The notes below the pieces were generated by a model. It was given only the letters and a program-made list of their open reading frames with translations. It did not search any database and had not been told where the DNA came from. A stretch of DNA of 64,000 bases, taken from Hydrogenophaga sp. IBVHS1 (GTDB taxonomy: Bacteria > Pseudomonadota > Gammaproteobacteria > Burkholderiales > Burkholderiaceae_C). The stretch is from contig NZ_NFUU01000001.1 of assembly GCF_002127265.1 (NCBI RefSeq), forward strand, positions 2,240,040-2,304,039, written 5' to 3'. Below are positions 1 through 13,411 of the stretch, piece after piece. Made by a program: the position numbers and the translations under genes. Each line of letters starts with the position of its first letter. Positions within the stretch are counted from its first letter, which is position 1.

Positions 1-6
1 CTGCAT
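1..6 (-). other. Start of a further minus-strand gene, cut by the window edge
   Basis: Read on the minus strand, the bases downstream of crtB contain AGGAGA followed, a few bases later, by ATG CAG at positions 6-1. This is a good ribosome binding site and start for one more gene of the same operon. Only two codons are visible, so its identity cannot be given. Confidence 0.4.
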
Positions 7-49
7 GGTGCTCTCCTGTGCGGCCGCCGCGAAGCGCGAGGCCGCAAGG

Positions 50-1150
50 TCACACTGTAGTGACTTCAGGCTTGCGCTGCCGCTCGCCACGCTGGTCGAT
101 GCGATGGGCCTCCAGGCGCTCGAAGAGCTCCAGCATCCACACCACGCGCTCGCCCAGGGCTTTGGTGGCGGCCGCTTCGTGTGCGGGGGCATCCAGTGGC
201 AGCGGGCGGGTGTCGCAATGGTCCACGAGGTAGGCAATGGCGGCCAGCGGCGGCGTGTCGTTGGCGGCTGCGCGCTTCCAGCCCGACAGCACCGACGCGC
301 TGGCCAGCAGCACCAGCTTGCGCGAGGTGGGCACCACCGCGCGCTGACGCAGCGGGTCCAGGCCATCGCGGCGCAATTGCTGGCCGATCTCGGCGTAGAT
401 GAGGCGCGCGGCACGGATGGCCGAGCGGCAGTCTCGTGGCAGCAGCGCAATGCCGGCTGCCGCCTGGTGGTACAGGCGATCGGCTTCGTCGAGCAGGCGC
501 GCCACCACGGCCTGAAGTTCAGGCGTGCAGGTGGGCCGCTGCATCCACACAGCCGCATCGATGCCCGCCTGTGCGAGCCACTGGCCCGGCAGGTAGAGCC
601 GGCCGTTGCGTGCGTCTTCGCCCACGTCGCGAGCGATGTTGGTGAGCTGCATGGCCACGCCGAGCTCACACGCTCGCGCGAGCGCCTGCGGGCTTCTCAC
701 GCCCATGATCCAGCACATCATGGCGCCCACGCTGCCGGCGACACGCGCGCCGTAGTCGTGCAGGTCTTCCAGCGTGTCGTAGCGGCGGCCCTGCGCGTCC
801 CAGGCGAAGCCATCGAGCAGGGCGTCGAGCAAGGCGCGTGGCAACTGGTGGCGCTGCACCACCACGGCCAGCGCCCGGTCTTCCACATGGTCAAGCGGCT
901 GGCCACGGTAGATGTGATCGAGCCGGTTCGAGAGCGTGGCCAGCGCCTGGTCGAGCGCCATGCCACCGTCATCCACCAGGTCGTCGGCTACGCGGCAGAA
1001 GGCGTAGAGCGCGATGGATGAAGCCCGGACGCGGTGCGGCAGCAGGCGGCTGGCGGCAAAGAAGGTGCGCGAACCGGTGCGCATGAGCGCCACGCAGGCG
1101 TCCAGGTCGTCTACCGGCCGCAGGGGTGCTGCTTCAGCGAGTGCGGGCAT
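50..1150 (-). CDS. crtB: Phytoene synthase CrtB
   Basis: Condenses two geranylgeranyl diphosphates to phytoene, the first committed step of carotenoid synthesis. The roughly 366-residue protein has both aspartate-rich squalene/phytoene synthase motifs, CRVADDLVDD near the N-terminus and NIARDVGEDA in the middle. It is the last complete gene of the bchF-to-crtB run and overlaps the 3' end of crtI by 17 bp, as expected for coupled crtI-crtB. Two starts are possible: ATG at 1150, used here because it begins just before conserved sequence, and ATG at 1180. Neither has a strong ribosome binding site. A second synthase-family gene at 23879 is closer to HpnD, so this copy is the carotenoid one. Confidence 0.93.
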   Translation of the reverse strand: MPALAEAAPLRPVDDLDACVALMRTGSRTFFAASRLLPHRVRASSIALYAFCRVADDLVDDGGMALDQALATLSNRLDHIYRGQPLDHVEDRALAVVVQRHQLPRALLDALLDGFAWDAQGRRYDTLEDLHDYGARVAGSVGAMMCWIMGVRSPQALARACELGVAMQLTNIARDVGEDARNGRLYLPGQWLAQAGIDAAVWMQRPTCTPELQAVVARLLDEADRLYHQAAAGIALLPRDCRSAIRAARLIYAEIGQQLRRDGLDPLRQRAVVPTSRKLVLLASASVLSGWKRAAANDTPPLAAIAYLVDHCDTRPLPLDAPAHEAAATKALGERVVWMLELFERLEAHRIDQRGERQRKPEVTTV

Positions 1151-2708
1151 GGGATGGCGAGCTGGCAAAAGTGGCGGCATCGGGCACCACCGAATCGAGC
1201 GCCTTGGCGGACATGAGCACGCCGGGCACGCCGGCGCCGGGGTGCGTGCTCGCGCCCACCATGTACAAGCCTTCAATGTCTTCGCTGCGGTTGTGCGGAC
1301 GGAACCACGCGCTCTGCAGCAGCAGCGGCTCCAGGCCGAAGGCCGCGCCCTTGAACGAGAGCAACCGGTCGTGAAAGTCCTGCGGGGTGGTCACCAGCGA
1401 TGCGCTCAGGTGGTTCTGGAACCCGGGCAACACGGTGCGGTCCAGCACCTCGGCCATGGCGCAGCGGAAGGCTTCGGCCTGCTGGGCCCAGTCGGTGCCG
1501 CTGTCGAGGTGGGGCACAGGCGCCAGCGCATAGAAGGTGTCGTGGCCCGCTGGCGCCATCGATGCGTCGCTCGCGGTGGGGCGGTGCAGGTACAGGCTGA
1601 AATCGTCGGCCAGCTTGTGACGGCGAAAGATGTCCTTCAGCAATTCCTTGTAGCGTGGACCCAGCAGCATCATATGGTGCGGCACGTCGGCGTACTGCCG
1701 GTTCGTGCCGAAGTACCACACGAAAAGGCTCATGGAATAGCGGCCATTCTCCACTCGCCGGTCGCTCCAGTGCCGGCGGTGCTGCGGCTCGATGAGGTGG
1801 CGGTAGGTCCATGCGGTGTCGGCGTTGGAGACCACGATGTCGGCGGCGATGCGCTCGCCACTGGCAAGCGTCACACCGGTGGCTCGACCCCGGTCTACCT
1901 CGATGCGTTGCACCTGGGCGTTGCAACGCAGCTCACCGCCCTGCCCTTGCAGCAGCGAAACCAGCCCCTGCACCAGGCGCCCGGTGCCACCCACCGCCCA
2001 GTGCACGCCGTACTTGCGCTCCAGCGCATTGATGAGGCTGTAGATGCAGGTCACCGAAAACGGATTGCCGCCAATCAGCAGGCTCTGCAGGCTCATGGCC
2101 ATGCGCAGCTTGGGGTGCTTCAGGTGGCTGGCCACCATGGCGTGCAGGCTGCGCCAGCCGCGCATTTTCAGAATGGCGGGGCTGGCCTTGATGAGGTCGC
2201 CCACGGTGTCGAAGGCCTTGGCGCCCAGCGCCTCGAAGCCCAGGCGGTAGCAGTGGTCGGCCTCGGCCATGAAACGCTCGTAGCCGGCCGCGTCGCCCGG
2301 GCTGATGCGGCGCACCTCGGCACGCATCTTCGCGGGGTCGCCGCTGTAGTCGAAGTGGTCGCCGTCGGCGAAACGGATGCGGTAGAACGGATCGAGCGCG
2401 CGCAGCTCGATGTCGTCACTGAACTTTCGACCCGCCAGCGACCAGAGCTCCTCGAACAGGAAGGGCACGGTGATGATGGTCGGGCCGGCGTCGAACACGT
2501 GGCCGTTCTGGTGGTGCACGTAGGCGCGGCCGCCGGGCGCATCGAGCTTCTCGAGCACGGTCACGCGCCAGCCTTTGGCGGCGAGTCGAACGGCCGAAGC
2601 CAGCCCACCGAAGCCGCTGCCGATGACCACCGCATGGGGCCTGTCGGATCGCATCACCTTTTGCGGGGCGCTCGGCCACAGGTCGTCGGGCGTCCGGAAT
2701 GCGTTCAT
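1134..2708 (-). CDS. crtI: Phytoene desaturase CrtI
   Basis: FAD-dependent desaturase that introduces double bonds into phytoene to give neurosporene, lycopene or a related product. The 524-residue protein opens with a Rossmann dinucleotide-binding motif, VIGSGFGGLASAVRLAAKGW, at about residues 27-46. The C-terminal GASTHPGAGVPGV segment is typical of bacterial CrtI. The start at 2708 overlaps the puhE stop as ATGA, which argues for it over longer in-frame extensions. The number of desaturations (three or four) cannot be read from the sequence. Confidence 0.95.
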   Translation of the reverse strand: MNAFRTPDDLWPSAPQKVMRSDRPHAVVIGSGFGGLASAVRLAAKGWRVTVLEKLDAPGGRAYVHHQNGHVFDAGPTIITVPFLFEELWSLAGRKFSDDIELRALDPFYRIRFADGDHFDYSGDPAKMRAEVRRISPGDAAGYERFMAEADHCYRLGFEALGAKAFDTVGDLIKASPAILKMRGWRSLHAMVASHLKHPKLRMAMSLQSLLIGGNPFSVTCIYSLINALERKYGVHWAVGGTGRLVQGLVSLLQGQGGELRCNAQVQRIEVDRGRATGVTLASGERIAADIVVSNADTAWTYRHLIEPQHRRHWSDRRVENGRYSMSLFVWYFGTNRQYADVPHHMMLLGPRYKELLKDIFRRHKLADDFSLYLHRPTASDASMAPAGHDTFYALAPVPHLDSGTDWAQQAEAFRCAMAEVLDRTVLPGFQNHLSASLVTTPQDFHDRLLSFKGAAFGLEPLLLQSAWFRPHNRSEDIEGLYMVGASTHPGAGVPGVLMSAKALDSVVPDAATFASSPSHARTR

Positions 2709-3457
2709 GCCTTCTCCATCGCCCAGCCCCAGAGCTTCTGCATGGGCGTGGGGAACGCCATGATCACGTGCTCCACGATGGCCAGCCCCAGCAGGGCCGC
2801 CAGCAGCACCCAGCCGGTGGTGATGGTGGCCACGCCGCTGGACACCTGCCACACCATCCACGCCCACACAGCGCAGGACAGGCCCACCGCCAGGAAAAAG
2901 AAGACGCTGACCGGGCCGCGCCTGAAGTAGGAGGCCAGGTAGGCGAGGTGCCGCGGCAGGTACTGTTCGCCCGTTTCGGGCACACCAAAGAACAGGTTCA
3001 TCTTGGCCGAGAAGCGCATGCACCACAGCAGCGCAAACGTGCAGATGGCCACATGGCCTGCCTGTCCCTGCTGCATCCAGAGCAACACACCGAAGTTGGC
3101 CAGCAGGGCCAGCTCGTGCCAGAGGATGGCCTGCACCGACTGCCTGAAACGTGTCCAGCCGCGCGCACCCGGCTGCAACGGCACACGGCGCGGGCCGGTG
3201 AGCCACCCGGTGAGAAAGGCCATCTCATGCCAGCTCCACATCGCGATCACGCTGGCGAAGGCCAGGTACGCGCTGCCCACCGTGTGGTCGTGCATGCTGA
3301 TCGAGGTGGTCCACAGGCTGACGAGCAACAGCACGCTGAGCGCACCCATGCTCCAGCGAAAACTCGTCGGCGGGCGCCGCACCAGCCACAGGATGGCACC
3401 CGTGCCGAACCACCAGCACAGCAGGGCAAACAGGGCAGGTGCGAGCAGTTCGTTCAT
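2705..3457 (-). CDS. puhE: Photosynthetic complex assembly protein PuhE (DUF3623)
   Basis: About 250 residues with seven or so hydrophobic segments, matching the PuhE/DUF3623 family that helps assemble the reaction centre and core antenna in the membrane. The family call rests on overall character, including the conserved WSWHEMAFLTG and KMNLFFGVP stretches, and on its place after acsF in the puh region. It overlaps crtI by ATGA, so the two are probably translationally coupled. The biochemical role of PuhE is not well defined. Confidence 0.87.
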   Translation of the reverse strand: MNELLAPALFALLCWWFGTGAILWLVRRPPTSFRWSMGALSVLLLVSLWTTSISMHDHTVGSAYLAFASVIAMWSWHEMAFLTGWLTGPRRVPLQPGARGWTRFRQSVQAILWHELALLANFGVLLWMQQGQAGHVAICTFALLWCMRFSAKMNLFFGVPETGEQYLPRHLAYLASYFRRGPVSVFFFLAVGLSCAVWAWMVWQVSSGVATITTGWVLLAALLGLAIVEHVIMAFPTPMQKLWGWAMEKA

Positions 3458-3470
3458 CGGGAGGTGCGCT

Positions 3471-4580
3471 CTACCAGACCGGGTCCATGCGGATGTCTTT
3501 GGGCAACTCGTGCTGGATCACCGGCACCAGGAAGAGCCGGCCGAACGTGAAGGCGGCCTGCACCGCGCAAACGCCCCGGCGCAGCCGACCCATCACGCCG
3601 CCCTGCTTGGTGGCGCGGTCGGCGGCCAGCGAGATCTGGAGCAAGCGGTCCATGCACTGGCGGAACACCGGGTGGTCGATATCGACCTCGATCGGGAACA
3701 CCTGGCGGCAGATGTCGGAGGTGATGCGGAACACCGTGTAGTCGTACTCCCGGGAATCCAGCCCCATGGCCTCGTGCAGCAGCGGGCGCGTGTGATCGCG
3801 AACGAACATGGTGGCGTACACCGCCAGAATGAAAAAGCGGATCCAAAGGCGGTTGCCACCCCGCAGCAGATGGGGCTGCGAACGCATGATGAGCGCAAAC
3901 GATTCGCCATGGCGGAATTCGTCGTTGCACCAGCGCTCGAACCAGCGAAAGATGGGATGGAATCGCTTGTCGGGATGGCGCTCGAGCTGGCGAAAGATGG
4001 TGATGTAGCGCGCGTAGCCGATCTTCTCGCTGAGGTAGGTGGCGTAGAAGATGTATTTGGGCTTGAAGAATGTGTAGGCCTTGGTGCGCTTCAGGCTGCC
4101 CAGGTCAATGCCGAGGTTGAAATCTTTCAGCGACTGGTTGATGAAACCCGCATGGCGCGATTCGTCGCGCGCCATGTAGGTCATCAGTTGCTTGATGTCG
4201 GGGTTGCTGACGTTCTTGCGGATTTCGTTGTAGAGGATGCAGCCGGAAAACTCGGAGGTCAGCGAGCTGATGAGGAAGTCCAGGAACTCCTGGCGCATCT
4301 CGGGCGAGAGCTGCGGCATGAGCGTTCGCACCTCGTCGGCAAACGCGGCGTCGCGCTGGAAGTGATCGTGGTTGTTGTCGCCTTCGTACTCCTTCATCAA
4401 CACGTCCCACTCGGCACGCACGCTGGAGACGTCGAGCGCGTCCATGGCCTTGAAATCGGTGGTGTAGAAGCGCGGTGAAAGCACGGTGCTCTTCACCGCT
4501 TTGGCGTTGGCATCGGCGGCGCTCTCCACGGTGTCCATGAGCCGGTCCACATGGTCGATGTCGGCGGTGGCGGTGTGCAT
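3471..4580 (-). CDS. acsF: Aerobic Mg-protoporphyrin IX monomethyl ester cyclase AcsF
   Basis: Oxygen-dependent diiron enzyme that forms the isocyclic ring E, converting Mg-protoporphyrin monomethyl ester to protochlorophyllide. The 369-residue protein shows repeated diiron-ligand motifs: [10 protein letters not shown], then DESRH, then a late NDEFRH. Finding acsF here, and no bchE, shows that bacteriochlorophyll can be made in the presence of oxygen. It sits between puhC and puhE, the order usual in photosynthetic betaproteobacteria. ATG at 4580 is preceded by a GGAGCA-type ribosome binding site. Confidence 0.96.
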   Translation of the reverse strand: MHTATADIDHVDRLMDTVESAADANAKAVKSTVLSPRFYTTDFKAMDALDVSSVRAEWDVLMKEYEGDNNHDHFQRDAAFADEVRTLMPQLSPEMRQEFLDFLISSLTSEFSGCILYNEIRKNVSNPDIKQLMTYMARDESRHAGFINQSLKDFNLGIDLGSLKRTKAYTFFKPKYIFYATYLSEKIGYARYITIFRQLERHPDKRFHPIFRWFERWCNDEFRHGESFALIMRSQPHLLRGGNRLWIRFFILAVYATMFVRDHTRPLLHEAMGLDSREYDYTVFRITSDICRQVFPIEVDIDHPVFRQCMDRLLQISLAADRATKQGGVMGRLRRGVCAVQAAFTFGRLFLVPVIQHELPKDIRMDPVW

Positions 4581-4604
4581 GTTGTGCTCCTGAAATCTGG
4601 CGAA

Positions 4605-5063
4605 TTACTGGACGGACCTGGCCCACTGCAGCTGCGCGAACACGGCCGAGTTGGTGGGCCCGAAGGATTCCAGCGGAATGCGCTGGCCGGTGGCCTTGTC
4701 GAGCAAGGTGATGCGCCCGCCCACATGGCCGATCAGCTCAAAGGGGACGTCGGCTCCGAACTCGGTGCGCTTGCGCTCACGTGCCAGGGCCCGCAGGCTG
4801 CCGCGCAGAAAACCCTGCTCGCCCTGAAAGCGCGCCACCTCTTCACGGGTGCTCGCGTCGATCACCGCGATGTCGCCGTTGGGGCGGTCTTCAAACTGCA
4901 GCAGGCGCTGCCACTGCACGGCACCAGCTTCATCGGACACCACACCACCATTGACCTTGTACTGCCAGGTCACCGCCACCACGGTGGCCAGCAGCAAGGC
5001 GCCCAGTGCGCGGATTGGCCACGGCGTGGCGGTGCCCAGCGGTGAGGGATGGTGCGTGTTCAT
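4605..5063 (-). CDS. puhC: Photosynthetic complex assembly protein PuhC
   Basis: A 152-residue protein with one N-terminal membrane anchor (about residues 18-36) and a periplasmic domain. It belongs to the PuhC family needed for normal reaction centre and LH1 levels. The start overlaps the puhB stop (ATGA). The conserved FRGSLRALARERK-like segment (here FLRGSLRALARERKR) supports the family call. It lies directly upstream of acsF. Confidence 0.9.
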   Translation of the reverse strand: MNTHHPSPLGTATPWPIRALGALLLATVVAVTWQYKVNGGVVSDEAGAVQWQRLLQFEDRPNGDIAVIDASTREEVARFQGEQGFLRGSLRALARERKRTEFGADVPFELIGHVGGRITLLDKATGQRIPLESFGPTNSAVFAQLQWARSVQ

Positions 5064-5725
5064 GCCGTCACCGCGGGTACACGGTTCTCGCGCGGAGCGC
5101 GCACCGGCAGCTGCACCACTTCGCCGCGCACCGGAGTGGCTTCGGGATGCACCACATTCCAGGCTTGCTGAATGCGCGCGCCCACGGCTTGCGCATCGGG
5201 CACGCAGCGCAGGCTGGGCTGCGGCTGGCGCAGCTGCCATGGCCGCGCATGAGGCCAGAGGTTGAGCCAGGCGATGCGGTCCGAGCCCGACAGGGTGAGC
5301 GCGATGTCGCCATGGCCCGCAGCCTGCGGTTTGATGGCCGCCCCCGAGACCTGCCGCAGCGGCAGGTTGAAGGTGAGCGTGAGCACGATGCCGATGCGCA
5401 TGACGATGCGGCGGTCGGTCAGGGTGTAGAGCGTGGTGCGGGCCGAGAACCACGCGATGGTGGTGAGCAGGCCCAGTGCCAGCAGGGCCATGCCCGCGCT
5501 GGTGAGCAGCGGGCGCACCAGCGGCGCTGCCGGGTCGGCGCTGAGGTAGATCCACTGCAGGGCCAGCATGGCCGTGAAGTACAGCGCCAGCTTGCGCACA
5601 TGAAAAGCGTGGATGGCCAGCATGCGGAAATCGGGGCTGCCCTGCCAGATCATGCGTTCACCCTTCGGCAACGGCTCAGGCAGGCCCGGCGCGGCCTCGA
5701 ACTCGTGTTCGTGGTGCGCGTTCAC
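5060..5725 (-). CDS. puhB: Photosynthetic complex assembly protein PuhB
   Basis: A 221-residue membrane protein with a bacterial PH-like region, a reaction-centre assembly factor encoded just after puhA. The start is inferred as GTG at 5725, because it overlaps the puhA stop as GTGA and gives the usual family length. Longer in-frame extensions would run into puhA coding sequence. Motifs include LPKGERMIWQGSPD near residue 20 and TTLYTLTDRRIVMRIG in the middle. It overlaps puhC by ATGA. Confidence 0.9.
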   Translation of the reverse strand: MNAHHEHEFEAAPGLPEPLPKGERMIWQGSPDFRMLAIHAFHVRKLALYFTAMLALQWIYLSADPAAPLVRPLLTSAGMALLALGLLTTIAWFSARTTLYTLTDRRIVMRIGIVLTLTFNLPLRQVSGAAIKPQAAGHGDIALTLSGSDRIAWLNLWPHARPWQLRQPQPSLRCVPDAQAVGARIQQAWNVVHPEATPVRGEVVQLPVRAPRENRVPAVTA

Positions 5726-6480
5726 AGCATGGGCTCCTGGCGGCGAGGCGTGGCGTACAGCGTGCCGGCACCGTAGTAGGCGGTGATCTTTTCTTCTTCC
5801 AGGAAAGTCACCTGTTCCGGGTTGGCGAGGCCCGGCACGTTGGCGAACTGCTCGGCCAGCAACGCATGCACAAACACACCGTGCTTGCGAATGCGCGAGA
5901 AGGTCATGGGCAACAGCACCGAGCGGCCCGAGGCCAACTGAACTTCGAGGTAGCGGAACAGCATTTCCGAGCGGTCCACCCACAGGTCCTTCACCTCGCC
6001 GGCCACTTCGCGGTCGGCGCCGACCACCGGCAGACCGCGCGGGTCGATGTCCTGCAGCGCCACGCCGTGGTCACCCGCCACCCGCAAGGGCACGATCTTC
6101 ACGTGGCCCTCAAAGGTCATGTCTGGCGCATCGGCTCGCTGTGCCCAGGCACCCGGCCCCACGCCGGCCAGCAGCGGGTCGCCCACCGGCTCCAGCGGCG
6201 CACCTGCCCAGCGGTGGGTGGGTTGCGCGGTGTAGGCGCCATCCGGCCGCTCCGGGTTGGGAATGTGCACCTCGCGTCCATCGTGCAGCTTGTAGGTCTT
6301 GGTGTCGGGGAGCGGCCAGCCACCGGTCTTGGGGCCATTCTCTCGCCCGGGGTCCATGGGATAGCCCTCTCGGTGGTTCTCACGCAAGAGGTAATAGATG
6401 AGACCGGCAAAGAAGATCCAGAACGCGTAGAGCACGAGTTGTGCAACGTCGACGTACTGCGTGATGGCGCCTGTTTCCAT
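5722..6480 (-). CDS. puhA: Photosynthetic reaction centre H subunit
   Basis: The H subunit caps the L/M core on the cytoplasmic side and guides proton uptake to the secondary quinone. The 252-residue protein has a short N-terminus, a single membrane helix (about residues 13-31, ending in IYYLLRENHREGYP), then a large PRC-barrel domain. The C-terminal TAYYGAGTLYATP stretch is typical. L and M subunits (pufLM) are not in this window. It starts with ATG at 6480 behind a GGAGAACCACC ribosome binding site. Confidence 0.97.
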   Translation of the reverse strand: METGAITQYVDVAQLVLYAFWIFFAGLIYYLLRENHREGYPMDPGRENGPKTGGWPLPDTKTYKLHDGREVHIPNPERPDGAYTAQPTHRWAGAPLEPVGDPLLAGVGPGAWAQRADAPDMTFEGHVKIVPLRVAGDHGVALQDIDPRGLPVVGADREVAGEVKDLWVDRSEMLFRYLEVQLASGRSVLLPMTFSRIRKHGVFVHALLAEQFANVPGLANPEQVTFLEEEKITAYYGAGTLYATPRRQEPML

Positions 6481-6499
6481 GGTGGTTCTCCTGGTGGTG

Positions 6500-7933
6500 T
6501 CAGCCTGGCAATTCGGCCAGACCTATGGGGCGAGGTTGACGGACAGTGCCCGAGGGGTTGCGCCGCACCAGCGGCCCCAACGCGATCAGCACGACGAAAA
6601 GCAGGTAGATCTCGAGGTGAAAGACAAAGCTGTAGCCGGTCGCGGTCGAGTTGAGCGATTCGCCCAGCCAGCCATTGGTGGCCAGGCTGGAAACTGCGTC
6701 ACGCAACACGCCACCCAGCGCCATCGACAGGCCGCCGGCCGTGGCCTGCACCGCGCCCCAGGCACCCAGCACCAGGCCGGTGAGTTCTTTCTCCGGCAGC
6801 TCCATGGCGGTGAGCAGCATGCTCACCGAGAACAGACCACCCGAGAAGCCGATGAGCGCCGCGCCGAACTGGAACAGGGGTGCGGAATTCAGCGGGGCGG
6901 AGAAGATGACGCAGGCAAAAGCCGGCAGACCGAGCAAGGCACCGATGGCCGCCAGGCGAATGGTGTCGAGACCGCGCGCCATGAAACGCGCGGACAGCAC
7001 GAAAGCCAGCAAGGCGCCGCCGGCGCTCATGGCGGTCAGCGAACTGGTGAGGCTCACATTGAGGCCCAGCACCTGGCCGCCGAACGGCTCCAGCACGATG
7101 TCCTGCATGCTGAAGGCGACGGTGCCCAGGCCCACGGTCCAGAGGAAACGCTTGATCTTCGGAATCGCCATCAGGCGCTTCCAGCTTCGCGAAAAGCCAT
7201 CGGGCTCGCGCGCTCCGCGACGGGGCTGGCGCGGCTCCTGTTTCCAGAGTGAGGTGATGTTGAGCAAGGCCACCACCACCGCAGCGCCCTGCACCACCTG
7301 CACCAGGCGGGTGGGCGTGAAGTCGATCAGCGCCAGGCCCAGCAGCGCACTGCCCAGAATCATGCCCACCAGCAGCATGCTGTAGAGCAAGGCCACCACG
7401 CGGGGTCGCTTGGTCTCGGGCGAGAGGTCGCTGGCCAGCGCCATGCCAGCCGTTTGCGTGATCTGCATGCCCGCGCCCACCAGCAAGAAGGCCAGCGCAG
7501 CACCAATGCGCCCGGCCCACACGGTGATGTCGGTCACGGTCAGCAACAACAGCGCGAACGGCATGATGGCCAGGCCGCCGAACATGAGCAGCGTGCCGAT
7601 CCACATGTAGGGCATGCGTTTCAAGCCGAGGGCCGAGGGGTGCGTGTCGCTGCGGTAGCCGATGAGCGCGCGCAGCGGCGCGAACACCAGCGGCAGCGCC
7701 ACCGACAGCGCAACCCACCAGGCCGGCACATTGAGCTCCACGATCATCACGCGGTTGAGCGTGCCCACCAGCAAGGCGATGGTCATGCCGATCGACGCCT
7801 GGAACAACGACAGCCGCAGCAGGCGACCGAGCGGCAGGTCGGCCGAGGCCGCGTCCGCAAACGGCGCGTAGCGCAGTGTGATGTTCATCGCCCAGGAGGG
7901 CGACAGCAGGCGTTGAAGGTTCACCGTGTCCAC
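6500..7933 (-). CDS. lhaA: LhaA, PucC-family LH1 assembly transporter-like protein
   Basis: A major-facilitator-type protein of about 12 helices from the PucC/LhaA family, which helps insert light-harvesting 1 complexes and may deliver bacteriochlorophyll. The 477-residue frame starts at GTG 7933, overlapping the bchM stop by 13 bp. An ATG at 7888 is an alternative that gives 462 residues. Family motifs include TLNRVMIVELNVPAW and FAPLRALIGYRSD. The gene is between bchM and puhA, as in other purple bacteria. A second PucC-like paralogue is at 20522. Confidence 0.9.
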   Translation of the reverse strand: MDTVNLQRLLSPSWAMNITLRYAPFADAASADLPLGRLLRLSLFQASIGMTIALLVGTLNRVMIVELNVPAWWVALSVALPLVFAPLRALIGYRSDTHPSALGLKRMPYMWIGTLLMFGGLAIMPFALLLLTVTDITVWAGRIGAALAFLLVGAGMQITQTAGMALASDLSPETKRPRVVALLYSMLLVGMILGSALLGLALIDFTPTRLVQVVQGAAVVVALLNITSLWKQEPRQPRRGAREPDGFSRSWKRLMAIPKIKRFLWTVGLGTVAFSMQDIVLEPFGGQVLGLNVSLTSSLTAMSAGGALLAFVLSARFMARGLDTIRLAAIGALLGLPAFACVIFSAPLNSAPLFQFGAALIGFSGGLFSVSMLLTAMELPEKELTGLVLGAWGAVQATAGGLSMALGGVLRDAVSSLATNGWLGESLNSTATGYSFVFHLEIYLLFVVLIALGPLVRRNPSGTVRQPRPIGLAELPG

Positions 7934-8628
7934 TCCCAGGCCTGCGAGGTGTAGAAACCGCTGGAGACGCGCTGGCTGCGGCCTTCCTTCCAGCCGCCGA
8001 GGCGCTGCACCAGGGCAGCCCGCAGGCGGGCTTGCGACACCGGCGTGAGCGCGGGCGAGCGATCGCTGCGCGGGAAAAAGCGGCCCAGCGTGTGGGCCAC
8101 GCTCAGCAAGGGGCTGCTGGGCGCGATGGTGAAGAGCACGCTGCCGCGTGTGCGGGCAGCAAGCCGCGCAATGGCGTTGGCGATGTCGGGCGTGTCGTAG
8201 TGAATCACCGAGTCCATCGCCACCACGTGGTCGAACTGGCCCAGGGCGTCGTCCAGCATGTCGCCCGAGAGGTATTCGATGCTGCCGCCGCGCCCGTTGG
8301 GCTGCAGCGTGGCGTTGCGTTCGCGGCCCAGCTGCACCAGCGTGGGCGAGAGGTCGATGGCCACAACCTCGGCGCCGCGTTGCATGGCCTCCAGGGCGAG
8401 GGCGCCGGTGCCGCAGCCGGCATCGAGCAGGCGCAGGCCCTGCATGTCCTGCGGCAACCAGCCAAGCAAGGTGCTGCGCATCTCATCGCGCCCGGCGCGC
8501 ACGGAGGCGCGGATGCGGCCCACCGGCGCGTTCGAGGTCAGGCGTTCCCAGGCCTGGGCCGCCGTGCGATCGAAGTAATTTTCGATCTCGGAGCGGCGCT
8601 CGATGTAGTTGGCGTTGGACGTTTTCAT
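7921..8628 (-). CDS. bchM: Mg-protoporphyrin IX O-methyltransferase BchM
   Basis: SAM-dependent methyltransferase that makes Mg-protoporphyrin monomethyl ester, the AcsF substrate. The 235-residue protein has the class I SAM-binding motif LLDAGCGTGALALEA at about residues 66-80 and an N-terminal IENYFDRTAAQAWERL segment typical of BchM. The start is ATG at 8628, which follows GGAAGA. A TTG six codons earlier is less likely. It lies 14 bp after bchL and overlaps lhaA. Confidence 0.95.
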   Translation of the reverse strand: MKTSNANYIERRSEIENYFDRTAAQAWERLTSNAPVGRIRASVRAGRDEMRSTLLGWLPQDMQGLRLLDAGCGTGALALEAMQRGAEVVAIDLSPTLVQLGRERNATLQPNGRGGSIEYLSGDMLDDALGQFDHVVAMDSVIHYDTPDIANAIARLAARTRGSVLFTIAPSSPLLSVAHTLGRFFPRSDRSPALTPVSQARLRAALVQRLGGWKEGRSQRVSSGFYTSQAWEWTR

Positions 8629-8642
8629 GCGCGTCTTCCGGT

Positions 8643-13385
<4,743 letters not shown>

Positions 13386-13411
<26 letters not shown>

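Noticed and set aside
1014..2930. Long plus-strand open frame (about 638 codons) over crtI
   Set aside because: It is antisense to crtI and puhE, has His/Gln/Val-rich low-information translation, and exists because of GC-rich codon bias.
3003..4478. Plus-strand open frame of about 491 codons opposite acsF
   Set aside because: The acsF diiron motifs on the minus strand explain the region; the plus-strand translation has no family features.
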